This document shows, piece after piece, positions 1 through 5,475 of a DNA stretch of 5,475 nucleotides. The translations under genes and the position numbers were made by a program. Position 1 is the first letter of the stretch. Every line of letters starts with the position of its first letter. The stretch spans positions 1 through 5,475 of the forward strand of contig OMIJ01000066.1 of assembly GCA_900299065.1 (NCBI GenBank), written 5' to 3'. This stretch comes from Hyphomicrobiales bacterium. GTDB lineage: Bacteria > Pseudomonadota > Alphaproteobacteria > Rhizobiales > Beijerinckiaceae. A model generated the notes under the pieces. The model was given only the letters and a program-made list of their open reading frames with translations, made no database searches and was not told where the DNA came from.

Positions 1-498
1 CATAGCAAGACCATAAGAGATCAATCCTGCCTTGCTGGCACTATAGGCAGCTGCATCGGGTAAGGGGGCGAGACCGGCCAAGGATGCAATCAATAAAATC
101 TGACCTTTGCTGATGCGAAGATGAGGCAACACCTGATGAAAAGTGTCGATGGCCGTCAATAGATTGATCTCAAGCAGATGGCGCGCTGCCTCAGCGTTCT
201 CCAGCGCGCCATCGGGTCGCCGTCCATCGAGAATGCCGGCATTAGCAATCACCAGATCAATCGGCGTGATCTGCGCAAAACGCGAGATAAAATCCTGCAA
301 AATCGAGTTATTGCGGATATCGAAGGGTTCAGTCTGGCACTCGGCCCCTTTGGCGCGGACCTGATCGGCAATGGCGGCTAATCGCTGGTGATCGCGCCCG
401 GTTAAGCCGAGCGTGACGCCGGGGCGGGCGAGGGCGAGCGCAAGGGCAGCGCCAATGCCGCTGGAAGCGCCTGTAATGAGAATACCGCGATATGCCAT
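1..498 (-). CDS. Short-chain dehydrogenase/reductase (SDR), C-terminus cut off by window edge; RkpH-like by context
   Basis: The first 166 codons of a classical NAD(P)-dependent SDR, open to the left edge with no stop. The Rossmann cofactor motif TGASSGIG is at residues 9-16, NAG at 86-88, the catalytic Ser at 139 and YSASK at 152-156 (Tyr152, Lys156), with family spacing. Classical SDRs are about 250 residues, so roughly 80 are missing. The ATG at 498 is the natural start, because the cofactor motif begins only nine residues later; an AGG lies about 9 nt upstream as a weak ribosome site. The gene is divergent from kpsS and close to an alpha-oxoamine synthase. In rhizobial rkp-1 clusters the SDR RkpH sits in such company. 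SDRs that reduce 3-ketosphinganine share this fold, so reduction of the oxoamine synthase product is plausible but inferred. SDR specificity cannot be read from these motifs; a 3-oxoacyl reductase or nucleotide-sugar enzyme remains possible. Confidence 0.93.
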   Translation of the reverse strand, partial: MAYRGILITGASSGIGAALALALARPGVTLGLTGRDHQRLAAIADQVRAKGAECQTEPFDIRNNSILQDFISRFAQITPIDLVIANAGILDGRRPDGALENAEAARHLLEINLLTAIDTFHQVLPHLRISKGQILLIASLAGLAPLPDAAAYSASKAGLISYGLAM

Positions 499-613
499 AT
501 TTCGACCTGACTTTAGTCCCGAAAACCGATTATGAAGGTGACTATACCAAACTCCAGGCGAGTGAAGTATCAACCGCCTTGCGTAATGACAAACCCGCGC
601 CTACAGATTTTCC
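499..613. promoter_or_regulatory. Divergent intergenic region between SDR gene and kpsS, probably holding both promoters
   Basis: These 115 bp lie between two divergently read genes, so both promoters would be expected here. On the minus strand TATAGT (546-541) resembles a -10 box and TTGATA lies upstream, but the spacing of 21 bp is too long for a sigma-70 promoter, so this is only a candidate. No good -10/-35 pair was found on the plus strand. An imperfect dyad lies next to the SDR start: TTTCG (500-504) with CGAAA (520-524), enclosing GACT (509-512) and AGTC (515-518). No strong Shine-Dalgarno sequence precedes kpsS. The promoter role is inferred from gene orientation. Confidence 0.4.
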
Positions 614-1900
614 ATGGCCGAACACAATCGCATACTTTTTCTTCAAGGTCCTCCCTCCGTGTTCTGGCCCGAGCTGGCAGATGCCTTTCAGGCACAGGGG
701 ACTGAGGTCTTCAAGATCAATTTTTCTCCGGCTGATAGCCTGTTTTGGCGCAGATCTGGAGCTTATGCCTATCGTGGCAGTTTTGGATCATGGAAAACCT
801 ATCTCAGGGCTTTTCTAACACGTCATCACATCACCCATATTCTCTATTATGCGGATCAGCTAATCTATCATTGCATTGCTGGGCAATTGGCCCGCGAAAT
901 GGGTTTGCAGGCCATCGCAGTTGAAAACGGATATTTGCGTCCTGATTGGATAACCCTTGAGCGCAATGGCATGGGTGTCTATTCGCATTTTCCCAATGAT
1001 CCCTCGGTTATTCGTGCCATTGCGGCGCGCGCAACAGCCCCTGATCTGCAGGTACGCTATCCTTATTCCTTCTTTGCCGAGGCGGTGGCCGAAGTCACAT
1101 TCCATCTCAGCAATGTGTTTCTGCGCCCGCTCTATCCCTTCTTCAATTCAGATAAATATTATCATCCGCTGATTGATTATCTGAGCTGGGGGACAAGAAG
1201 CTGGCGACAATGGCGCGCACGCCCACGCACGCAGACCACATTAGCGCAGATCCAATCGGGGGATTGGCCCTTCTTCCTTTTGGCTTTGCAATTGCAGAGT
1301 GATTATCAAATCCGCCGCAATTCGCACTATCAGCATTTGTCAAAGATGCTCGAAGAAGTGATCTCCTCTTTTGCCCAGCAGGCCAGCACAGAGATGCGCT
1401 TGGTGATCAAACAACATCCCCATGATAATGGCATGGAGAATTGGCTGGCGATCATCACTTCCATTGCGCAACGTCACAAGGTTGATGATCGTGTCATCCT
1501 CATCGATGGCGGCAATGTTGAGGATATATTGCCGAAGGCCAGTGGTTGTGTGTTGGTCAATTCCACTGTTGGTCTCTTTTCCATCCGGGCGCTTTGTCCA
1601 ACAAAGGTTTTGGGCATTGCCGTCTTTGATATTGCCGGACTCACACATCAAGGCTCTCTGGATGAATTCTGGACCAGTCCCGAGCCCGTTGATCCGGTTC
1701 TTGCACGTCAGCTGATTTGGGCTATGGCCTCGACCATTCAGGTGAAAGGATCTTTCTATGATCCGATGGGCCGCAAAGCGGCCCAGGCAGAAATTGTGCA
1801 CCGCTTGCAGAATGATCTGATCAACGCGCCTGGCGCCTTTATCACTCCGCCGCCGCGCCTCGAAAAGGCGCGCAATACCGGCGTGCCACTTGGTGAATGA
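614..1900 (+). CDS. kpsS: KpsS-type capsule polysaccharide protein (beta-Kdo transferase family)
   Basis: A complete 428-residue protein of the Capsule_synth family. E. coli KpsS and KpsC are retaining beta-Kdo transferases that build the short Kdo linker on the lipid end of group 2 capsules at the cytoplasmic face of the inner membrane. Visible family signatures are FLQGP near the start (9-13), ENGYLRP (104-110) followed by WITLE (112-116), the QxxxD motif (Gln226-Asp230), the HP motif in KQHPHD (His268-Pro269), VNSTVGL (315-321) and a C-terminal YDI/GLT-like block (FDIAGLT, 338-344). It is one-domain and KpsS-sized; KpsC is a roughly 670-residue tandem. The ATG at 614 is the only in-frame start after the TGA at 587-589, and the N-terminus matches the family, although the ribosome site is poor. 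It lies alone on the plus strand among minus-strand genes of the same apparent pathway. Family membership is secure; Kdo as donor and the acceptor lipid are inferred. Confidence 0.93.
   Translation: MAEHNRILFLQGPPSVFWPELADAFQAQGTEVFKINFSPADSLFWRRSGAYAYRGSFGSWKTYLRAFLTRHHITHILYYADQLIYHCIAGQLAREMGLQAIAVENGYLRPDWITLERNGMGVYSHFPNDPSVIRAIAARATAPDLQVRYPYSFFAEAVAEVTFHLSNVFLRPLYPFFNSDKYYHPLIDYLSWGTRSWRQWRARPRTQTTLAQIQSGDWPFFLLALQLQSDYQIRRNSHYQHLSKMLEEVISSFAQQASTEMRLVIKQHPHDNGMENWLAIITSIAQRHKVDDRVILIDGGNVEDILPKASGCVLVNSTVGLFSIRALCPTKVLGIAVFDIAGLTHQGSLDEFWTSPEPVDPVLARQLIWAMASTIQVKGSFYDPMGRKAAQAEIVHRLQNDLINAPGAFITPPPRLEKARNTGVPLGE
1854..1872. terminator. GC-rich hairpin near convergent gene ends; possible transcription barrier
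   Basis: CGCGCCT (1854-1860) pairs perfectly with AGGCGCG (1866-1872) across a 5-nt loop. The element lies inside the last codons of kpsS, upstream of its stop, and downstream of the GT4 stop as read on the minus strand. There is no T-run after the stem in either direction, so it is not a standard intrinsic terminator. With only 8 bp between the two stops, any terminator for either gene must lie within the other gene. A chance hairpin in GC-rich coding sequence is equally possible. Confidence 0.22.
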
Positions 1901-1908
1901 GCGCCAGA

Positions 1909-3204
1909 TTAGTCGATGTTTTCTAAAACACTGCTGACTTCTCGCATATAACTTGCCCATGTCTGTGGCTTGAAGCGGGCAATCTTTGCCCGGAGCGCTT
2001 GCTTTGCTTGCGGGTCATCGAGCAAGCCTGTGATCGCATCGAGCCAGGCCCTTTCATCATGCGGGTCAAGCCATATGCCATATTCCCCCGTCACCTCTTT
2101 ATGCGCGTGAATATTTGAGACAATGGCAGGCGTGCCCAAGGTGAGCGCTTCGACGGGGGGCAAACCAAATCCTTCAGTGAATGAGGGCATGAGCAATGCC
2201 TCAGCACTCGCCATCAGACTGCGCAAAGCCGATGTGGATAAGCCATGGGCAAGATGCACAGAGCCCTTGAGATCATCACGGCTGGCAAGATCGTTGACTA
2301 TCTCTTGTCCCTGAAAGCCCGGCGGGCCAGCAACAATCAAAGCAGGCGCTTTGGCCTCGCGGGCTTGCACCAATTTCTGCCAAATATCAAACAAGAGTTT
2401 ATGATTCTTGCGTGTCTCTATCGCTCCACATATCACAAAATATGGCCGCGCCGATAAAGCGGGATCCGGGTCTTGCGGCGTAATGAAGGCTTCATTCATC
2501 GGCAGACCAAGCGCATGGATCGGCATTTCGCGCACACCGCGTTTGCGCAATTCTGTCAAAGTGGATTGCTTGGTCGCTTCACTGGGCACGATGAGCGCAT
2601 CGGCATGAGCGATCACAGCTTCCATCACAGATTGATGAGCCCGCACCGTTGAGGGGGCAACCAAATGCGGCACTTCGAGCGGAATGATATCATGCAGCAG
2701 AAAGACTTTGCGCACATCCGGCCTTGCCTTAAGCCAGTTCAGGAACAATGGCACACTCAGCCCATAATGGCCGATATTCAGATAGATTGAATCCTTGGGT
2801 ACATTGCGCGCTGACAGTCCAAAGGACCAGGGCCCTGCCAGCATCAGATCTATAAAGGCCAACAGCTCGCGACTTGTACTGAGCGCAGCATTGGGTTTTG
2901 TGTGATGCGCAGCATCTCTCACAGAGCCGCAGAGAAAAGCCTTAATGTCGCTATAGACAGGGTCTGTCTCGCGATCTTGTGTCTCGAGCCATAATTGATC
3001 GGTGCGCGCTATGCCATGTGAGAGCTTGTTGCGATCAAAACAGCGCATGCCCCAGGGCGTTGGTGCAAGGCCCATAAATGGGGCGGGCCAATCGCTGTGT
3101 AAATATTTCGCATAGCCAAAATCAATGCGATCAATCCCGCGCGGGGTTGGACTGAAAGGCGCCAACATGAGACGCAGCATGTCATAGATGATAGGCCTGC
3201 TCAT
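1909..3204 (-). CDS. GT4-type (group 1) glycosyltransferase
   Basis: A complete 431-residue GT-B fold, retaining glycosyltransferase, expected to move a sugar from a nucleotide-sugar to a glycan or lipid at the inner face of the cytoplasmic membrane. The N-terminal domain has an SPTPRGIDRID block (18-28) and LLHDIIPLE (169-177). The donor-binding domain starts near FVICGAIETRKNH (256-268, with Arg264 and Lys266), followed by VAGPPG (291-296) and the EX7E signature in TEGFGLPPVE (Glu344, Glu352). No signal peptide or clear membrane segment is visible. The ATG at 3204 is forced, because an in-frame TAA lies at 3216-3214 with no start codon between. It is the last gene of the likely synthase / oxoamine synthase / GT4 series, 86 bp after the oxoamine synthase, and converges with kpsS across 8 bp. 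The sugar and acceptor cannot be deduced. Context suggests capsule or capsule-anchor glycosylation. Confidence 0.92.
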   Translation of the reverse strand: MSRPIIYDMLRLMLAPFSPTPRGIDRIDFGYAKYLHSDWPAPFMGLAPTPWGMRCFDRNKLSHGIARTDQLWLETQDRETDPVYSDIKAFLCGSVRDAAHHTKPNAALSTSRELLAFIDLMLAGPWSFGLSARNVPKDSIYLNIGHYGLSVPLFLNWLKARPDVRKVFLLHDIIPLEVPHLVAPSTVRAHQSVMEAVIAHADALIVPSEATKQSTLTELRKRGVREMPIHALGLPMNEAFITPQDPDPALSARPYFVICGAIETRKNHKLLFDIWQKLVQAREAKAPALIVAGPPGFQGQEIVNDLASRDDLKGSVHLAHGLSTSALRSLMASAEALLMPSFTEGFGLPPVEALTLGTPAIVSNIHAHKEVTGEYGIWLDPHDERAWLDAITGLLDDPQAKQALRAKIARFKPQTWASYMREVSSVLENID

Positions 3205-3290
3205 GATTTTGGATTACTCATGACATGAATGTGCTTGAAGGCCGCAAGAATGCGTATTTCGTGACTATGCGCCAACTTGCTGACATAAGC
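3205..3290 (-). promoter_or_regulatory. 86-bp leader between oxoamine synthase and GT4 genes, with inverted repeat
   Basis: A same-strand gap with no terminator-like hairpin, so read-through from the oxoamine synthase gene is plausible. It contains a perfect inverted repeat TCATG-A-CATGA (3218-3228), and CTCATGA occurs twice (3200-3206 and 3217-3223), the first copy covering the GT4 start. A 22-codon reading frame (3286-3218) ends in an ATGA overlap with a 6-codon frame (3221-3201), whose TGA in turn overlaps the GT4 ATG. These tiny frames have no recognisable product and may be chance. No convincing Shine-Dalgarno sequence precedes the GT4 start; only a GAG lies about 10 nt upstream. Confidence 0.35.
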
Positions 3291-4658
3291 TCAACGCTTC
3301 AGCAGGCGACTGGCTGTGCCAACCGCAATGCCGGAAGATTCAAGGGCCGACAATTCCTCCTGAACGGTGGCAATGGCTCTCTCAATATCTTGCTGTGTAT
3401 GGCTCGACGAGATGAAGAAACGCAAACGGGCAGATTTTTCCGGCACGCCGGGCGGAATAATGGGAAAGGCATTAATGCCGCGTTTAAGCAGGCGATCAGC
3501 CAGTATGACTGTGCGTAAAGTATCGCCAACAATGATGGGAGCAACTGCATAGCCCCAGCTCGAACCAACATCGAGGCCGGCTGCGCGCGCCAGAGCGAGG
3601 AAGTTTTGGCCATTGGCATGCAGACGGCTCACGCGTTCAGGTTCGCGTTGCATAATGTTAAATGCCGTCAATGCCGCAATGGTTGCTGGACCCGGCATGC
3701 CCACACTATAGACAAGTCCATTGGCCGCAAACTTCAAATAATCAACCAATGTATGTGTACCTGCCACATAGCCACCACAGCTGACTAAAGTCTTGGATAA
3801 AGTGCCTAGCCAAAGATCAACGCGTCTGGGGTCAACATTTTGCATTTCAAAAATGCCGCGCCCCCTCTGACCCAGAACGCCAATCGAATGCGCCTCATCG
3901 ACCATCAGCCAAGCGCCCCAGCGCTCTTTAATATCGACGAGGCGGGCTAGATCTGGTCCATCGCCATCCATTGAATAGAGGCCCTCTGTGACAATGAGGA
4001 CGCGTTCAAAAGAATCGCGCGAAGATTCTAGGATGGATTCCAGCACATCCCAATCATTATGCGGAAACACACGCCGCGCCGCGCCGGATAATTGCGTGCC
4101 GACCATCACGCAATTGTGAATTAGCGCATCATGCAACACCAGATCTTTAGGCCCGACGAGCGCTGCAATCACTGTCACGGCCGTGGCATGACCACTCACA
4201 AAAGTAATCGCATCTTCGGTCTGATAGTTTTCAGCCAGCTTGCCTTCTAGCTCCTGATGAAAAGCGCGCTCGCCAGCTGTAATGCGGCTGGCAGACACGC
4301 TTGTTCCCCAATCGCGTGCGACATTGCTCACCGCTTCAGTGATTTCCGGATGGCCATTCAGGCCTAGATAATCATAGGAAGCAAAATTGAGCACAGGCTG
4401 ATTGCCAATCATGCTCTGCGAGCCAGCTCGTGCATCATGGCGACGATAGAAAGGGTTGGCTATGCCAAGGACATCGGCCGCCGCGCGCTGGGTCTTGAAC
4501 ATTTGATAGGCTGGCAAGCTTTCAAATGAAGTATCCCAGCTTTTAGATGCAATTGGCTTGCTCGGTCGTTGCGGCTCCACTTTGCGATCACGATCACGCA
4601 TGCTCTGTAAAAGCGCAGAGCGGTCAGAGGCAGACAAGCGATCAGCAGGTCCAGTCAT
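3291..4658 (-). CDS. rkpG: RkpG-like alpha-oxoamine synthase (AONS/SPT family, PLP-dependent)
   Basis: A complete 455-residue fold-type I PLP enzyme. The family joins an acyl thioester to an amino acid with loss of CO2, giving an alpha-amino-ketone. Catalytic positions known from AONS are present: NFASYDYLGL (91-100), His181 in LIHN, Ser229 in YSMDGD, Asp254 and His257 in VDEAHS, and the Schiff-base Lys289 in GTLSKT. The SKT-SCGGYVAG stretch (288-300) looks more like serine palmitoyltransferase and RkpG than BioF. BioF is about 385 residues; here an extra N-terminal region of about 80 residues, charged at first, precedes the core. The ATG at 4658 overlaps the upstream TAA by one base (TAATG), implying translational coupling to the ACP-bearing synthase. 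The neighbouring ACP suggests an ACP-bound acyl substrate. In rhizobia RkpG acts in K-antigen production. The amino acid used is unknown. A biotin role is unlikely, as no bio gene is nearby. Confidence 0.92.
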   Translation of the reverse strand: MTGPADRLSASDRSALLQSMRDRDRKVEPQRPSKPIASKSWDTSFESLPAYQMFKTQRAAADVLGIANPFYRRHDARAGSQSMIGNQPVLNFASYDYLGLNGHPEITEAVSNVARDWGTSVSASRITAGERAFHQELEGKLAENYQTEDAITFVSGHATAVTVIAALVGPKDLVLHDALIHNCVMVGTQLSGAARRVFPHNDWDVLESILESSRDSFERVLIVTEGLYSMDGDGPDLARLVDIKERWGAWLMVDEAHSIGVLGQRGRGIFEMQNVDPRRVDLWLGTLSKTLVSCGGYVAGTHTLVDYLKFAANGLVYSVGMPGPATIAALTAFNIMQREPERVSRLHANGQNFLALARAAGLDVGSSWGYAVAPIIVGDTLRTVILADRLLKRGINAFPIIPPGVPEKSARLRFFISSSHTQQDIERAIATVQEELSALESSGIAVGTASRLLKR

Positions 4659-4668
4659 TAGAGTCTCT
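4656..4668 (-). promoter_or_regulatory. TAATG stop-start overlap (translational coupling) with weak ribosome site
   Basis: The synthase gene ends in TAA (4660-4658) and the oxoamine synthase starts with ATG (4658-4656), sharing one base. The purine-rich AAGAGA just upstream of the junction is a modest ribosome-binding match within the last synthase codons. A short perfect inverted repeat, AGAG-T-CTCT (4660-4668), covers the junction, but its one-base centre makes a stable RNA hairpin unlikely. The overlap points to coupled translation and matched amounts of the two proteins. Confidence 0.7.
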
Positions 4669-5475
4669 TGACGGTTTGTAAGTGCTCGGCAATCGCATCG
4701 GCCACGGGCGTCAGATTTTCTAAATCAGCAGTCTCGGAGGCGTGACGGTCAACCATGCCACGATCAAGACTTACATTATGCGGCGCCATGGAGTCTTCGC
4801 CCTGATCCTGACTTGGGCGCAGATTGCTGATCAGACGTCCGGCAAGATCGAGCAGATTTGTGACAGAGGTAATCGCTACCAAAGGCAGTTCGACACCAAA
4901 GCGTTTTTCAATATCCATGCGCAGTTCAAGGCCCATCAACGAATCCATGCCAAGTTCGGTGAGGGGGCGGTGGATATCAAGTTCGCCAGCCGACAGGCGC
5001 AGAATCCGACCAACTTCAAGGGCCAGCAATTCAGCCACTTTGGTGCGTGCTTCAATATCGCTCAGCCCTTCAATGAGGGTCATCAGATCCACTTCCTCGC
5101 CGATATCGGCCGGGCCGCGTGCACCAAAGGCAGGTGCAAAGGCGGGTGTGGAGAGAAGCTTCATGTCCCGCATGGCGCCGCCCGGCGTGATATCGGCAAA
5201 GTAACGTGTCGCCTCGCCTGAGTGCTGGGTCAGCATCACACCCAATTGGTTGAGCGCATCACGCGCGGGAATACCCACCACGCCTGTGGCGCGCGCCAGT
5301 TTCTTTGCTGTCTCCGTGTCGCGGGCCAATACGCCCGCATCGGCAATGGCGCCCCAGGCAACTGCCAGAGCTGGCAGGCCTATATTGCGTCTTTGTCTGG
5401 CCAAACCTTGCAGATAGCCATTGGCTGCCACATAAGCGCCTTGGCCCGGGCTGCCGACCAAAGTCGTTGCAGACG
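4658..5475 (-). CDS. C-terminal end of a multidomain polyketide/fatty-acid synthase (KR-ACP), RkpA-like; start lies beyond window
   Basis: The last 271 complete codons of a large synthase, open to the right edge. The rightmost part is the end of a PKS-type ketoreductase: VGSPGQGAYVAAN (5458-5420) holds the catalytic Tyr (codon 5434-5432) and the YxxxN Asn, followed by GLPALAVAWG and a DAGVLA motif typical of KR ends. After a linker of about 70 residues comes an ACP with GMDSLMGLEL, its Ser (codon 4942-4940) being the phosphopantetheine site. About 54 residues of acidic, low-complexity tail follow to the TAA. No thioesterase or reductase release domain follows the ACP, and the next gene is an alpha-oxoamine synthase overlapping by one base, so that enzyme is the probable off-loader. 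RkpA of Sinorhizobium, a large fatty-acid-synthase-like protein ahead of rkpG, is the closest precedent known to me. Upstream domains (KS, AT and others) cannot be seen here. A type I fatty-acid synthase in another lipid pathway is the alternative. Confidence 0.92.
   Translation of the reverse strand, partial: SATTLVGSPGQGAYVAANGYLQGLARQRRNIGLPALAVAWGAIADAGVLARDTETAKKLARATGVVGIPARDALNQLGVMLTQHSGEATRYFADITPGGAMRDMKLLSTPAFAPAFGARGPADIGEEVDLMTLIEGLSDIEARTKVAELLALEVGRILRLSAGELDIHRPLTELGMDSLMGLELRMDIEKRFGVELPLVAITSVTNLLDLAGRLISNLRPSQDQGEDSMAPHNVSLDRGMVDRHASETADLENLTPVADAIAEHLQTVKRL
4823..5053 (-). other. Acyl carrier protein domain within the synthase
   Basis: A carrier domain of about 77 residues with the four-helix pattern of ACPs. 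It starts at the ARTKVAELLALEV helix, has LTELGMDSLMGLEL around the modified Ser (codon 4942-4940), and ends in an LLDLAGRLIS helix. The DSL core is intact, so it should accept 4'-phosphopantetheine. It is the last domain of the protein, which places the growing or finished acyl chain next to whatever enzyme removes it. There is a single carrier in the visible part; any tandem copy would have to lie before the KR. Confidence 0.9.

Noticed and set aside
492..818. 108-codon plus-strand frame spanning the divergent intergenic region
   Set aside because: It overlaps the SDR start and about 200 bp of kpsS in another frame and shows no domain. Its intergenic part could look protein-like only by chance.
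614..1900. Assignment as KpsC
   Set aside because: KpsC is a tandem two-domain protein of about 670 residues. Here there is one QxxxD and one HP motif in 428 residues, matching KpsS.
1340..1960. 206-codon minus-strand open frame opposite kpsS
   Set aside because: It lies almost wholly antisense to kpsS, whose protein has clear family motifs. Its own translation shows no recognisable domain.
3291..4658. Assignment as BioF in biotin synthesis
   Set aside because: The extra N-terminal region, SPT/RkpG-like lysine loop, coupling to a synthase ACP and absence of any bio gene argue against it.
4742..5221. 159-codon and 126-codon plus-strand frames opposite the KR-ACP end
   Set aside because: They are antisense to a certain ACP/KR coding region, contain no known motif, and have composition typical of shadow frames.
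5459..5461. TTG as a start codon for a 267-residue stand-alone ACP protein
   Set aside because: The frame stays open to the window edge, and residues before the TTG (SATT) continue a ketoreductase motif, so it is an internal Leu codon of a larger synthase.

Overview
The window looks like part of a capsular (K-antigen) polysaccharide / lipid-anchor locus of an alphaproteobacterium, most like the rkp-1 region of rhizobia (rkpA, rkpG, rkpH and a Kps-type capsule protein). This rests on gene content: the end of a multidomain polyketide/fatty-acid synthase closing with ketoreductase and acyl carrier protein (ACP) domains, an alpha-oxoamine synthase of RkpG type, a short-chain dehydrogenase/reductase (SDR), a KpsS-type beta-Kdo transferase and a GT4 glycosyltransferase. 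Base composition is moderate in GC, and genus cannot be told from the sequence.

Layout from left to right. An SDR (minus strand, 1-498) runs off the left edge and lacks its C-terminus. A 115-bp divergent intergenic region (499-613) separates it from kpsS (plus strand, 614-1900). kpsS meets a GT4 glycosyltransferase (minus strand, 1909-3204) tail to tail, with only 8 bp between the stop codons. After an 86-bp gap comes the alpha-oxoamine synthase (minus strand, 3291-4658). Its ATG overlaps the TAA of the synthase gene by one base (TAATG). That synthase gene (minus strand, 4658-5475) continues past the right edge. Synthase, oxoamine synthase and GT4 thus form a likely minus-strand operon read right to left. 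No RNA gene, insertion sequence, CRISPR array or gene-free stretch above 300 bp was seen.

Inferred joint function: the synthase builds an acyl chain on its terminal ACP. The PLP-dependent oxoamine synthase releases it by decarboxylative condensation with an amino acid, giving an alpha-amino-ketone resembling 3-ketosphinganine. The SDR could reduce that ketone, and KpsS and/or the GT4 enzyme would then glycosylate the lipid. The enzyme families are clear from motifs. The order of reactions, the amino acid used and the idea of a sphingoid-like capsule anchor are inference.
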